64,000 bases of DNA from Mycobacterium sp. 852013-50091_SCH5140682 (GTDB lineage Bacteria > Actinomycetota > Actinomycetes > Mycobacteriales > Mycobacteriaceae). This document shows, in pieces, positions 1 through 9,320 of this stretch. Location: NCBI RefSeq assembly GCF_001665685.1, contig NZ_LZTB01000101.1, forward strand, positions 1-64,000, given 5' to 3'. A program made the translations under genes and the position numbers. The stretch's first letter is position 1. Every line of letters starts with the position of its first letter. Below the pieces are notes generated by a model. It did no database searches. It was given only the letters and a program-made list of their open reading frames with translations, and was not told the DNA's origin.

Positions 1-1
1 G

Positions 2-733
2 GCGATGCAATCCCATCAAGACGCGCTCATCGCAGAGTGGAAACGCGACCACGAAGACGAGGATGAGGATCAGGTCTGCGAGCAGGCGCCGCCGTTCCCG
101 GATGCCGTCGATGCGTTCATGAGTGTGGTCGAGTCCGGCTGGGACACCGACGTGGCACGCCGCCCGCACGGGCAGCGCACCACCGTGGTGGTGCACGTTG
201 ATCTCGACCGAGACGGGGAGAAGCCGGTCGCCGCGCTGCATTTGGGCCCGGCACTGTCTGAGGACGAGCGGCGTTACCTGAGTTGTGATGCCACGTGTGA
301 GGTGTGGTTCGAACGCCACGGCCAGCCGATCGGAGTGGGCCGCACCGCTCGTACGGTGAACCGGCGGTTACGCCGGGTGTTGGAGTATCGGGATCGGTGC
401 TGCGCCGTACCGGGCTGTGGCGCGACCCGGGGGTTGCATGCCCACCACATCACCCACTGGGAGGACGGCGGCGCGACCGACCTCGACAATCTGGTGATGC
501 TCTGCCCGTACCACCACCGGTTGCACCACAAGGGCGGGATCACCATCACCGGCCCCGCCCACCACCTCAGCGTCACCGACCCCACCGGCAATCAGCTACA
601 TCCCGGATCGCTGGCCCGACCACCCACCACGCCGCGACCCGATGTTCCGCCTTACCGAGGGCCGACCGGCGAACGCGCCGATTGGTGGTGGTACACACCC
701 TTCCAACCGGAACCACCACCGTCGACGAATTAG
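2..733 (+). CDS. 13E12 repeat family (DUF222) HNH endonuclease-like protein, 5' truncated by window edge
   Basis: The frame is open to the left window edge, so only the C-terminal ~243 residues are present. The visible part ends with an HNH nuclease core: a Cys pair (CCAVPGCGATRG), then HAHHITHWEDGG, DLDNLVMLCPYHH and RLHH. This is the usual C-terminal module of DUF222/13E12 proteins, which are multicopy in mycobacteria. All His and Asn positions expected of an HNH site are present, so the nuclease fold looks intact. The tail after the motif is Pro-rich. The stop codon overlaps the stop of the convergent amidohydrolase by 4 nt (TTAG). A second family member lies at 61.2-63.1 kb. The natural DNA target of these proteins is not known. 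Confidence 0.85.
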   Translation, partial: AMQSHQDALIAEWKRDHEDEDEDQVCEQAPPFPDAVDAFMSVVESGWDTDVARRPHGQRTTVVVHVDLDRDGEKPVAALHLGPALSEDERRYLSCDATCEVWFERHGQPIGVGRTARTVNRRLRRVLEYRDRCCAVPGCGATRGLHAHHITHWEDGGATDLDNLVMLCPYHHRLHHKGGITITGPAHHLSVTDPTGNQLHPGSLARPPTTPRPDVPPYRGPTGERADWWWYTPFQPEPPPSTN

Positions 734-2379
734 CCTCGGTACACGGTCTTTCCGCCGACGACGGTCTCGACTGCTTGCAGCGTCCCGATGTCCTCGGCGG
801 TGAAGATGTCGCGGTCGAGGATCACCAGGTCGGCCAGCATACCCGCGGCGATGCGGCCGGTCCGATCCTGACCGTTGGCGTAGGCAGACCCCGCGGTGTA
901 AGCGTCGATCGCCGACCGCAGCGCGATCCCTTCCTGCGCTTGCAGCGGGGTGTCGAACACACCATCGCCGATGGCATGCGGATCGGCATGCGTGCCGGTG
1001 CGGTGTACCGCGGTATGGATGGCCCACAACGGATTCGGATCCGTCACCGGCCAGTCGCTCCCCATGGCCAGGGTGGCGCCGTGGCGCTGGATGGACGCGA
1101 AGGGGAAGTGCCAGGGTTCGCGCTCCGGGCCGAGCAGCGGTAGCTTGCGCTCGACGATCTCCTTGTCGCGGCGGGCCCACAAGGCCTGAATATTGGCGAT
1201 GACGCCGAGCCGGCCAAACCGTGGAATATCTTGTGGATCGACCACATCGAGGTGGGCGATCTGATGCCGGGCATCGAACTGCGGGTGGCTGACGATGGCG
1301 TGCTCGAGGGCATCGAGGCATTCCCGCACTGCGCGGTCGCCGACGGCGTGCATGTGGATGCCCAACCGTTCGCCTGCCAGCAACGCTGTCACCTTCCGCA
1401 GGTCCTCGGGAGCGATGAACGACTGGCCACTGGGAATGTCGTGACCGGCCACGGCCCGGTACGGGGCCAGCATCGCGGCCGTGCAATTCTCGCAGATGCC
1501 GTCCTGCATGACCTTGACCATGCTCGCGGTGAAACGGGAATGGCCGGTGAGACTGCGCCGCGCGCACAGGCCGTCGATTTGTTCGGCACCCTGCTCGGCT
1601 TCCCACCACAAGGCGCCAACTACCCGCGCGGTCAACTCACCGGCCTCGTCGGCCTCGACATACGTCGCGAAATTGTCCTTCAGGCCAAAGAATTCGGCCC
1701 CAACGGCAGCGTCCTGCCAGCCCGTCACTCCCACGGAATGCAAGCGACGTTGCGCTTCGAGCAGTGCCTGGCGCATGAACTCCGGCGTCACTTCGGGGAT
1801 CAGGGCGTTGACGGCGTCACCACCTCGATCCAGCAGCACCCCGGTCGGTGAGCCGTTGTGGTCCCGGACGATCCGTCCGCCTGCGGGTTCGGCTGTGGCT
1901 GAGGTGATTCCGGCCAGCTCCAGCGCCCGGGTGTTGACCCAGGCGCCGTGATAGTCGTGGCTCGTCAGAATGACGGGCCGATCGGAAACCACGGTATCGA
2001 GGTCGTGTCGGGTCGGGAACCCGTCGGGAAAAGCGTCGCCGTACCACCCGGCCCCGGCGATCACGGTCTCCGCGGGATGGCGTGCGGCGTATTCGGCGAT
2101 GGCGGCCAGGTAGGTCTGGCGGTCGTGAGCCAGTCCGGAAAGGTCACACCGCAGCGCAGCCATGCCCGCGGCGACCGGATGTGCATGCGCGTCAACGAAT
2201 CCCGGCAGCAGGCTCGCGCCCCCGAGATCGGTGACCTCCGTGTGCTTTCCGATCAGGTTGCGGTCGACGCCGCGGCCCACGCTGACAATGGTGTCGCCCT
2301 GGATCGCGACAGTGTCGGCCGGCTCCGCGCCGGCCGGCTGGAATACGGCGGCGTTGGTGAAGATGCGATCGGCGAACAT
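730..2379 (-). CDS. YtcJ-like metal-dependent amidohydrolase (amidohydrolase 3 family)
   Basis: A 549-residue protein with the motifs of the YtcJ/amidohydrolase_3 branch. These are a metal-binding DAHAHP at residues 63-68, HMHAVGDRAVRE with a conserved His, HQIAHLDVV, and a late MGSDWPVTDPNPL carrying the catalytic Asp. Such enzymes hydrolyse C-N or C-O bonds of small amides and cyclic amides; the substrate cannot be read from sequence. The ATG at 2379 follows the GMC oxidoreductase stop by one base, which fixes this start; the frame stays open further upstream but runs into that gene. It is the last gene of the six-gene minus-strand operon and probably opens an amide or lactam made by, or feeding, the oxidative enzymes before it. 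Confidence 0.85.
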   Translation of the reverse strand: MFADRIFTNAAVFQPAGAEPADTVAIQGDTIVSVGRGVDRNLIGKHTEVTDLGGASLLPGFVDAHAHPVAAGMAALRCDLSGLAHDRQTYLAAIAEYAARHPAETVIAGAGWYGDAFPDGFPTRHDLDTVVSDRPVILTSHDYHGAWVNTRALELAGITSATAEPAGGRIVRDHNGSPTGVLLDRGGDAVNALIPEVTPEFMRQALLEAQRRLHSVGVTGWQDAAVGAEFFGLKDNFATYVEADEAGELTARVVGALWWEAEQGAEQIDGLCARRSLTGHSRFTASMVKVMQDGICENCTAAMLAPYRAVAGHDIPSGQSFIAPEDLRKVTALLAGERLGIHMHAVGDRAVRECLDALEHAIVSHPQFDARHQIAHLDVVDPQDIPRFGRLGVIANIQALWARRDKEIVERKLPLLGPEREPWHFPFASIQRHGATLAMGSDWPVTDPNPLWAIHTAVHRTGTHADPHAIGDGVFDTPLQAQEGIALRSAIDAYTAGSAYANGQDRTGRIAAGMLADLVILDRDIFTAEDIGTLQAVETVVGGKTVYRG

Positions 2380-2380
2380 G

Positions 2381-3931
2381 TCACGCCCGCTCTGCGGTAA
2401 CAGGCTGCCGGTCGGCCAGCACCATGGCGCTGGCGTGCTCGGCCACCGCCATGATGGTGCCCACCGGGTTGACCGACGGGATCGTCGGGAACACCGACGC
2501 ATCGACCACGCGCAGGCCGTCCACGCCGCGCACCCGCAGCCGGGAATCGCACACCGCCATGGGATCGTCGTCGGCGCCCATCCGGCAGGTCCCGGAGACG
2601 TGGTACACCGTCTGATGCGTGGCCCGCAGCGCTTCGGACAGTTCTTCGTCGGATTGGAGATCCGGCCCCGGGAACACCTCGCGGACAAGCCAATCTGACA
2701 TCGGTGCCGTGGAAGCGATGCGACGCGCCAGCCGGATCCCGGCGACCAGGACAGCCTCATCGTGACCGTCGGGATCGGTGAAGTACCGGTAGTCGATCGA
2801 GGGACGGTCGGCCGGATCAGGCGACGTGATCCAGACCCGCCCCCGGCTGTTCGGCTTCGCGACGTTGGGTGCGATCGAGACGATGCGCTCGGGCATCTCG
2901 ACGCCGTAGGCGACCGCATGGTCGGCGACCGCCTCTACGGGGAAGTGCATCAGCACCTCGGGCCGCGCCGGGCTGTCCTCCGACAACCGCACCGCCGCCC
3001 CGGCATCCCAGCCGGTGGCGCAGGTGTCGGGGACATCGGCTGCGGCCTCCCAGACGATGAGACCCTCGGCGTGGTCCATCAGATTCTCGCCGACACCCGG
3101 GGACTCGACGACAGTGGTGACACCGGCAGCGGTGAGCACCTCCGTGGGACCGATTCCCGACAGCTGCAGCAGCTTTGGCGAATCGATGGCGCCACAGCAC
3201 ACGATGACCTCGCGCTCGGCCCGGAATTCGCGGCGGTTGCCGCCGGCGTCACGCGTGACCACTCCGACGGCCCTACCGTCTTCGACGAGGATCCGTTCGG
3301 CACGCTGACCGTGCTCGACCACGAGGTTGTCGCGGGCGGCGATGGCGGCGTGCAGGTAGTGCACCGAGGTGGAGGACCGCAGGTGACTGGCCGGGGTGTA
3401 ACCGATCTCGAAGAATCCGGCTCCGACGCCGGTGGCGGCGAAATCGGCATCGGAGTTCCAGGCTCGGCGGGCGGGCAGGTCCAGCGCCCGCCGAGCGGAG
3501 TCCACCACATCGCTGACGTACGGGTTGCGGTCCTCCTCGGCGACCGGTTGCACCGGTGCCAGGATCCGGTCGAACGCGTCGTGCACCGCCGCCGCGTCCC
3601 AGCCCGTGACCCCCATCGCGGCCCATTCGTCGAGGTCGGCGGCCAGCGGCCGCCAGGTGATCATCGTGTTCGCTGTCGAGCAGCCCCCGAGGATCTGCAT
3701 CCTGGCCTGCCGGATGCCCGAGTTTCCGCGCTCCTGCGCAACACTGCGGTAGTCGAGGTCGTATTCGCTTTCCAGCATCTGCGCCCACCGCCGGATGTCT
3801 CGGGCGCGCGGCTCGTCCTCGTCCGAGGGGCCGGCTTCGAGCACTGTCACGGTGACGGCGGGATCTCCCGAGAGTCGCGATGCCACAATGCATCCGGCGG
3901 TGCCGCCGCCGACGATCAGATAGTCGCTCAT
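2381..3931 (-). CDS. GMC family FAD-dependent oxidoreductase (choline/alcohol dehydrogenase-like)
   Basis: A 516-residue glucose-methanol-choline family flavoprotein. The N-terminus has the FAD dinucleotide fold (GGGTAGCIVASRLSG from residue 8). The second GMC signature is seen as CCGAIDSPKLLQLSGIGP. The C-terminal active-site region reads HVSGTCRMG and later VNPVGTIMAVAEHASAMV. Members oxidise a primary alcohol or choline-type substrate to the aldehyde, passing electrons to oxygen or a membrane carrier. The ATG at 3931 was chosen because the glycine-rich loop follows at once and the upstream permease stops 2 nt earlier. In the operon it would make the aldehyde used by the downstream-acting aldehyde dehydrogenase (5341-6822), like the choline and ethanolamine oxidation pairs. 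The actual substrate is unknown. Confidence 0.88.
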   Translation of the reverse strand: MSDYLIVGGGTAGCIVASRLSGDPAVTVTVLEAGPSDEDEPRARDIRRWAQMLESEYDLDYRSVAQERGNSGIRQARMQILGGCSTANTMITWRPLAADLDEWAAMGVTGWDAAAVHDAFDRILAPVQPVAEEDRNPYVSDVVDSARRALDLPARRAWNSDADFAATGVGAGFFEIGYTPASHLRSSTSVHYLHAAIAARDNLVVEHGQRAERILVEDGRAVGVVTRDAGGNRREFRAEREVIVCCGAIDSPKLLQLSGIGPTEVLTAAGVTTVVESPGVGENLMDHAEGLIVWEAAADVPDTCATGWDAGAAVRLSEDSPARPEVLMHFPVEAVADHAVAYGVEMPERIVSIAPNVAKPNSRGRVWITSPDPADRPSIDYRYFTDPDGHDEAVLVAGIRLARRIASTAPMSDWLVREVFPGPDLQSDEELSEALRATHQTVYHVSGTCRMGADDDPMAVCDSRLRVRGVDGLRVVDASVFPTIPSVNPVGTIMAVAEHASAMVLADRQPVTAERA

Positions 3932-3933
3932 AC

Positions 3934-5328
3934 TTACGCCGCCGCCGGTTGAGTGGCCAGTGCGGACACCTTCGGCCGCATCAGCACGTAGTACAGCGGG
4001 CAGATGACGGCCAGCCCGACGATCCACGAGATGTCCACGCTACCGAGAGCTTTGGCCGCGAACCCGGTGAACAACGTCGTCGACAGGAACGGGATCTGCA
4101 CGGCGATGCCGATGAAGTAGCACGCGATCGCGATCCAGTTGAACTTGCCGTAGCGGCCGCCGTCGCGTTCGAAAAGCGAGTCGATGTCGTAGACGCCATG
4201 GCGCAGCAGGTAGTAGTCGACGAGATTGACGGCGGTCCACGGGATCAGCACGCACAGCAGCAACGCCAGGAAGTTCGCGTAGTTGGCCAGGAAGTCGTCA
4301 GCGCTGACCAGAGCGGGGATGATCGCGATGACAAACAGCGCGATCGCGGTCACTGCGCGGCTGCCGGCACCGGGGCGCCACCGCGGGAACAGGTTCTGCC
4401 CCACGGTGATGGTCGACAGTGCGCCGCAGTAGAGGTTCATGGCGTTGGTTGCGGTGATTCCGATCGCGAAGATCGCGAACACGCCGGTGCTCACTCCGCG
4501 GGTCAGCGTCGAGAGCCCTTCGAGGGTTTCGTCGGTGGGCAACGCGGCACCGACGAGCACGCCGAGGAGCATGGGCAGGACCGAGCCCAGCACGCAACCG
4601 GTGTAGGTGCCCCAGAACGCGGCACGCTGGCCGGTGTCCTTGGGCATGTACCGGGTGTAATCGGAAACATATGGCGCATACGCGATTTGCCACAGCGCGG
4701 CCACCGACAAGGTGGCCATGAAGCCCGCCCAGCTGTAGCCGCTGGTATGCCACGTGTCGCCGGGCACGCCGTTGACTCCGACCATCCAGATGAACGCCAC
4801 GAGCAGCGCCCCGCCGGCGACCACCGACAGGAAGGCCGTGACGCGGTGGATGAGCCGGTAGCCGACGATGGTGGCCACCACGCTGATGAGCCCGATGATG
4901 GTGATGGACCAGTTGGTGGGCAGACCGGTGACCTTGGCCAGGGCCTGGCCGCCGAGCACGGCGTTGGACGCGAAGAAGCCCAGGTACATGAAGACCACCA
5001 GGACCACTACGAGAAGGCTTCCGTACGAACCGAACTGGGCTCGGGTCTGCAGCATCTGGGGCACGCCCATCTGCGGTCCCTGGGCGGCGTGTAGCGCCAT
5101 CACCACCCCGCCGATGACGTTGCCGAGGATGATCGCGCACGCGCCGGCCCACAGCGGCAGGCCGAAGACCGTGGTGGCCAGAGCACCGGTGATGATGGTC
5201 AGCAACATGATGTTGGAGCCGAACCAGACGGTGAACAGGTCACGGGCGCGGCCGTGGCGTTCGTCGACCGGGACGTGTTCGATGGTCCGCTGTTCCACGG
5301 GTGCGGACACCGGCGCTTTGTCGTTCAT
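3934..5328 (-). CDS. NCS1 family purine/cytosine permease-like transporter
   Basis: A 464-residue integral membrane protein with about twelve hydrophobic spans and a hydrophilic N-terminal tail of ~30 residues. The opening region FTVWFGSNIMLLTIITGALA, followed by GVPQMLQTRAQFGSYG, is typical of the nucleobase:cation symporter-1 family (CodB/PucI/allantoin-type). These proteins import nucleobases, allantoin, hydantoins or related small N-heterocycles with Na+ or H+. The start ATG at 5328 lies 12 nt after the aldehyde dehydrogenase stop. Its place inside a catabolic operon suggests it imports the substrate of the pathway. A ring-nitrogen substrate would fit both this family and the terminal amidohydrolase, but this is inference. 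Confidence 0.85.
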   Translation of the reverse strand: MNDKAPVSAPVEQRTIEHVPVDERHGRARDLFTVWFGSNIMLLTIITGALATTVFGLPLWAGACAIILGNVIGGVVMALHAAQGPQMGVPQMLQTRAQFGSYGSLLVVVLVVFMYLGFFASNAVLGGQALAKVTGLPTNWSITIIGLISVVATIVGYRLIHRVTAFLSVVAGGALLVAFIWMVGVNGVPGDTWHTSGYSWAGFMATLSVAALWQIAYAPYVSDYTRYMPKDTGQRAAFWGTYTGCVLGSVLPMLLGVLVGAALPTDETLEGLSTLTRGVSTGVFAIFAIGITATNAMNLYCGALSTITVGQNLFPRWRPGAGSRAVTAIALFVIAIIPALVSADDFLANYANFLALLLCVLIPWTAVNLVDYYLLRHGVYDIDSLFERDGGRYGKFNWIAIACYFIGIAVQIPFLSTTLFTGFAAKALGSVDISWIVGLAVICPLYYVLMRPKVSALATQPAAA

Positions 5329-5340
5329 GGGACTCCCTAT

Positions 5341-6822
5341 CTACAGCGCGATCCAGGTGGTTTTCAGGCCGGTGTACTTGTCGAGCGCGTGCAGGGACAG
5401 ATCGCGACCGAAACCGGACTGCTTGAATCCCCCAAAGGGGGTCTGGGGGCTCAGCGCGTCGACCGTGTTCACCGAGACGGTGCCTGCGCGCAGGGCCGCG
5501 GCGACGCGGTGAGCGCGGGACAGGTCACGGGTCCACACCGAGGCTGCCAAGCCGTAGATGGTGTCGTTGGCCATCGCGATCGCCTGCGCCTCGTCGGAGA
5601 AGGTCTGGACGGCCAGCACCGGGCCGAACACCTCCTCGGTGACCAGCTCGGCCGTCGGCGCGAGATTCGCGACGATCGTCGGCACGACGAAACAACCACG
5701 GCCGTCGACGGTTTCGCGGGTCCCGCCGGCGACGATCTCGCCGTCTGCGCGGGCCCGGTCGATGAATCCCATGACGCGCTGGGTGTGCTGCTCGTCGACG
5801 AGGGCACCGAGGGTGGACGCCGGATCCAGCGGATTGCCCGGCCGCACCTCGGCCGTGCGTTTCACGAGTTCGGCGAGGAACTCGTCGGCGATCGATTCGT
5901 GCAGCAGCAGACGGGAGTTCGACGAGCACACCGCGCCCTGGTTGTAGAACGCGCCGAATATCGCCTTGTCCACGGCGGCATCCAGGTCGGCATCGGCGAA
6001 GACCACGTTGGGGCTCTTGCCGCCGCATTCCAGCCAGACCTGCTTGGCATTGGAATCCGCGGCGTAGCGCAGGAACCGCTTGCCGGTTTCGGTCGACCCG
6101 GTGAACGCGATGACATCGATGTCGGGGTGCCGGCCCAGGGCTTCCCCTGCGGTGGGGCCGAGGCCAGGGACGACGTTGAACACGCCTTCGGGCACACCGG
6201 CTTCCACAGCGAGCTCGGCGAGCCGCACCGACGAGAGCGGGGCCTGCTCGGCGGGCTTGAGCACCACCGAGTTTCCGGCCGCCAGAGCGGGGGCCACCTT
6301 CCACACCGCGAGGTCCAACGGGAAGTTCCACGGCGTGACGGCGCCGATGACGCCGAGCGGCTCGCGGGTGACCAACGCGAGGTTGCCCGGTTCGGTGGGC
6401 GCGATCTCGCCTGCCTGCTTGTCGAGCGCCTCACCGTAGAACGCGAAAAGCTCTGCAGCCGAGGGCACGTCGACGGTATGAGCTTCGGCGACCAGCTTGC
6501 CCATGTCCATCGAATCCAGCAGCGCCAGCTCGTCGCTGTGTGCTGCGATCAACTCGGAGAGCTGCCGCAGCACGCGCTTGCGGTGCGACGCCGACGTCCG
6601 TGACCAGACACCCGAGTCGAACGCGGCGCGCCCCGACGCGACGGCCGCGTCGACGTCTTCGGTGTCGCCCGACGCCACGGCCGCGATCAGCTCTCCGGTC
6701 GCGGGGTTGATCGAATCGAACGTCTCCCCGGATAGTGCGGGCCGGTACTTACCGTCGATGAAAACCTCGGTGCGCGGCGCGATCTCACCAGCGAGGCGGG
6801 TCCAGTCGTCGAGCGTGGTCAT
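5341..6822 (-). CDS. NAD(P)+-dependent aldehyde dehydrogenase (PuuC/GABA-aldehyde type)
   Basis: A 493-residue ALDH superfamily enzyme. The catalytic features are all present: the N of TPWNFPL, the general-base Glu in WLECGGKSP, and the nucleophile Cys in NQGAVCSSNS. Spacing and neighbouring residues resemble gamma-glutamyl-gamma-aminobutyraldehyde dehydrogenase (PuuC) and betaine-aldehyde dehydrogenases. The ATG at 6822 is preceded by GAGAGG at a good distance; the frame remains open further upstream into the cupin gene but that part has no ALDH character. The enzyme would oxidise an amino- or ammonium-aldehyde, probably the product of the GMC oxidoreductase or of amine oxidation by the TMADH-like protein. 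The exact aldehyde is not determined. Confidence 0.88.
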   Translation of the reverse strand: MTTLDDWTRLAGEIAPRTEVFIDGKYRPALSGETFDSINPATGELIAAVASGDTEDVDAAVASGRAAFDSGVWSRTSASHRKRVLRQLSELIAAHSDELALLDSMDMGKLVAEAHTVDVPSAAELFAFYGEALDKQAGEIAPTEPGNLALVTREPLGVIGAVTPWNFPLDLAVWKVAPALAAGNSVVLKPAEQAPLSSVRLAELAVEAGVPEGVFNVVPGLGPTAGEALGRHPDIDVIAFTGSTETGKRFLRYAADSNAKQVWLECGGKSPNVVFADADLDAAVDKAIFGAFYNQGAVCSSNSRLLLHESIADEFLAELVKRTAEVRPGNPLDPASTLGALVDEQHTQRVMGFIDRARADGEIVAGGTRETVDGRGCFVVPTIVANLAPTAELVTEEVFGPVLAVQTFSDEAQAIAMANDTIYGLAASVWTRDLSRAHRVAAALRAGTVSVNTVDALSPQTPFGGFKQSGFGRDLSLHALDKYTGLKTTWIAL

Positions 6823-6833
6823 GTGGATACCTC

Positions 6834-7193
6834 TCAGGGGACGTAGATGGCGAACTGCTTGACCAGCGGCTCGGTGACGCGGTACTCGCCGCGCCAGCCC
6901 TTGGTCAGGGTGAAGGAGTCGCCAGGGCCGAAGGTATGGGCGACACCGTCGTCGCCGGTCAAGGTGATCGAGCCTTCCAGCACCCGGGTGTACTCGTCGC
7001 CCGGGTAGCTCTCGATGAACTCGGCGTAGGGCTCGGCGCGCCACGACCCGATGGTGAATTTCTCATCGGAGCTGGCGAGATGCACGGCCTCGGTTTCGGC
7101 CGGATTGCCCTCGCGCAGGGTTTCTTCCGTGACGTAGCTGCTGGGGGTCATGGCCGCGACGGCGTCGGGGCCGGCGGGAATCAGGGTGGGCAT
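6834..7193 (-). CDS. Small cupin (cupin_3/DUF861) protein
   Basis: A 119-residue single-domain protein. The second half reads PGDEYTRVLEGSITLTGDDG and FGPGDSFTLTKGWRGEYRV, the conserved jelly-roll strands of the DUF861 cupins related to (S)-ureidoglycine aminohydrolase. The usual multi-His metal motif is not evident, so it may bind a ligand rather than catalyse a metal-dependent step. It lies 9 nt after the flavoprotein gene and 11 nt before the aldehyde dehydrogenase, so it is clearly an operon member. Possible roles are a small enzyme acting on an amino-acid derivative, or a sensor or carrier. I would not assign an activity. Confidence 0.8.
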   Translation of the reverse strand: MPTLIPAGPDAVAAMTPSSYVTEETLREGNPAETEAVHLASSDEKFTIGSWRAEPYAEFIESYPGDEYTRVLEGSITLTGDDGVAHTFGPGDSFTLTKGWRGEYRVTEPLVKQFAIYVP

Positions 7194-7202
7194 GGTGCTC
7201 CT

Positions 7203-9320
7203 TTAGGCGTTGGCCGGGACGACCGGCGTGATGGGTAGATAGATGACAGGTTCGACAGCGAGTTCAGCGGTTTCGCGGAGATACGGCACGGGGCCCAGCG
7301 ACTGCGGTTCGTCGAGTTCTTCGGCGTATCGATGGCCCGACCAGACCGCAGCGGCGATGGTGGCGGGCGCCCACACGTCGCCGATGGCGCGCACACTGCG
7401 CAGATCGGCGTCGGCCCAGTCGCTTTCGCGGCTCAGCAGCTCCTGGTAGAGGCCATCGTGGGGGAGTCGGGCCGTCACCATGACCACCGAGTCAGCGCTC
7501 ACGCTGCCCTCGTCGCCCGTGTAGACGCATGCCGTCTGCACACCGTCGGTTGTGACCGCGGTGACCGCGGTGTTGGTACGCACGTCGATACCGGCCCGGA
7601 TCACGCGCTTGCGGATCCGCGCGACCTCCAAAGTGTTGGTGGTCCACTGCGATACGTGCGCGGCGGGGGTGATCAGGATGACGTCGAGGCCCTCTTTGGC
7701 GAGCAGCTCGGCGATCACGCCACCCATGTAGTAATGGTCGTCATCGAACACCACCACGCGGCGACCACGCGGGCGGGTACCCGCCATGATGTCGTCGGGG
7801 CTCAAAACATCTGCACCCTCGGCGATATCGAGCGGCTTGGTGTGCCAGCGGCCGACCCCGTCGCTGCGCCAGCCCGCGCCGGTGGCCACGACGACGTGGT
7901 TGAAGTCGTTGTCGATGATGTCACCAGCGGTCATCTCGCTCTGCATGAAGACATCGACGTTGTCGAGCTTGGCGATCTGGTTCTCGCGGTAGTCGACGAC
8001 GCGGATCCAGGCGGACAGGCTCGGCAGCTTGGATTCTCGGGCCACGCGTCCGCCCAGGGTGCGGGTGGCTTCGGCGAGGCTCACGGTATAGCCGCGGTTG
8101 CCCAGCGAGCGGGCGGCTTCCAGCCCGGCAGGCCCTGCGCCGACCACGAGAACCGTGGCGTCGCTGGCCTTGGCCCGGATCTTCTCGGGGTGCCAGCCAC
8201 GGCGGAATTCCTCACCCATGGTGGGGTTCTGGGTGCAACGGATCGGGGACATGGTGAAGTCGCCCGACACGCAGATGTTGCAGCCGATGCACTCGCGGAT
8301 GTCCTCGATGTTGCCGGACTCGATCTTGCTGGGCAGGAACGGGTCGGCGATGGACGGCCGCGCCGCGCCGATCAGGTCGAGCACGCCACTGCGAACCTGG
8401 TGCACCATCATGTCCGGTGAGGTGAAACGGCCAACGCCCACAACAGGTTTGGTGGTCAGTGCCTTGAGCCCGCGGACGTAGGGCTCCTGTTCGGCCTCGG
8501 GGCCGAAGCGCGAGGTCACGGAGTCGTCCTCCCAGCTGCCCAGCACGAAGTCCCACAGATCGGGGTGCTCGCCGAGCATGCCGATGACGTCTTCGATCTC
8601 GGCGCGCGTGATGCCGTCGTCGCCGAGCAGCTCGTCGACCGAGATGCGGCACGCCACCGCGGCTTTGCCGTCGCACATCTCGCGGGTGTCCTCGAGGATC
8701 TCGCGCAGCAGGCGGGCCCGGTTCTCGATGCTGCCGCCGTATTCGTCGGAGCGGTTGTTGTAGCGCCGCGACAGGAAGTGGTGCAGGCCGCCGATGGCGT
8801 GGCCTGCGTAGACGTAGATGATGTCGTATTCGGCCTGCAGGGACCGGCGCACCGCCTCGCGATGCCAGTAGCGCATGTCGGCGATGTCAGACTTGGTCAT
8901 CTCGCGGGCCTGCACCGGGTCGTAGTTCCACGACACCACGGGCAGGTTCTGCGGGCCCAGCGGGGCTTCCCGGCTGATGAGGTTCGGCGAGTTCAGACCG
9001 TTGTGAGCCAGCTCGATACCGGCCAGGGCGCCGCCCTCGTGGATCTTCTCCGCGATGCGGGCCACTGCGGGCAGATCCTGGTCGTCCCACAACCGCAGTT
9101 CGATGAACGGGCCGATGTCAGAGGTCGGGTGGATCTCGACCTGCTCGGTGCACACCACGGCCCAACCACCCTCGGCCTTGATCCGCCGCATGTACGCCTC
9201 ACCCGACGGGTCGCGGTAGCCCATGCCGTTGCAGTGAGGTACCTGGTAGAAGCGGTTTTTTGCGGTGACCGGGCCGATCTGAACGGGTTCGAACAGGATG
9301 TCGTACCGGGGGTCTCGCAT
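7203..9320 (-). CDS. TMADH-family flavoprotein (NADH:flavin oxidoreductase plus 4Fe-4S plus FAD/NAD domain)
   Basis: A 705-residue three-domain protein. Residues ~1-350 form an OYE-like FMN barrel (FEPVQIGPVTAKNRF, HCNGMGY). A cysteine cluster CIGCNICVSGDFTMSPIRC then binds one 4Fe-4S centre. The C-terminal half is a Rossmann FAD/NAD module (VLVVGAGPAGLEAARSLG). This is the architecture of trimethylamine/dimethylamine dehydrogenase, N-methylproline demethylase and 2,4-dienoyl-CoA reductase. ATG 9320 is preceded by AGGAG (12-8 nt upstream), which supports this start over an upstream in-frame one. First gene of the operon, so probably its signature enzyme. The amine-permease and aldehyde-dehydrogenase context favours oxidative demethylation or deamination of a methylated amine or betaine over an enoyl-CoA reductase role. 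Confidence 0.88.
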   Translation of the reverse strand: MRDPRYDILFEPVQIGPVTAKNRFYQVPHCNGMGYRDPSGEAYMRRIKAEGGWAVVCTEQVEIHPTSDIGPFIELRLWDDQDLPAVARIAEKIHEGGALAGIELAHNGLNSPNLISREAPLGPQNLPVVSWNYDPVQAREMTKSDIADMRYWHREAVRRSLQAEYDIIYVYAGHAIGGLHHFLSRRYNNRSDEYGGSIENRARLLREILEDTREMCDGKAAVACRISVDELLGDDGITRAEIEDVIGMLGEHPDLWDFVLGSWEDDSVTSRFGPEAEQEPYVRGLKALTTKPVVGVGRFTSPDMMVHQVRSGVLDLIGAARPSIADPFLPSKIESGNIEDIRECIGCNICVSGDFTMSPIRCTQNPTMGEEFRRGWHPEKIRAKASDATVLVVGAGPAGLEAARSLGNRGYTVSLAEATRTLGGRVARESKLPSLSAWIRVVDYRENQIAKLDNVDVFMQSEMTAGDIIDNDFNHVVVATGAGWRSDGVGRWHTKPLDIAEGADVLSPDDIMAGTRPRGRRVVVFDDDHYYMGGVIAELLAKEGLDVILITPAAHVSQWTTNTLEVARIRKRVIRAGIDVRTNTAVTAVTTDGVQTACVYTGDEGSVSADSVVMVTARLPHDGLYQELLSRESDWADADLRSVRAIGDVWAPATIAAAVWSGHRYAEELDEPQSLGPVPYLRETAELAVEPVIYLPITPVVPANA

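Noticed and set aside
2762..5094. Plus-strand frames of ~400 codons opposite the GMC oxidoreductase and NCS1 permease
   Set aside because: Both lie antisense to well-recognised genes, and their product composition is that of a shadow.
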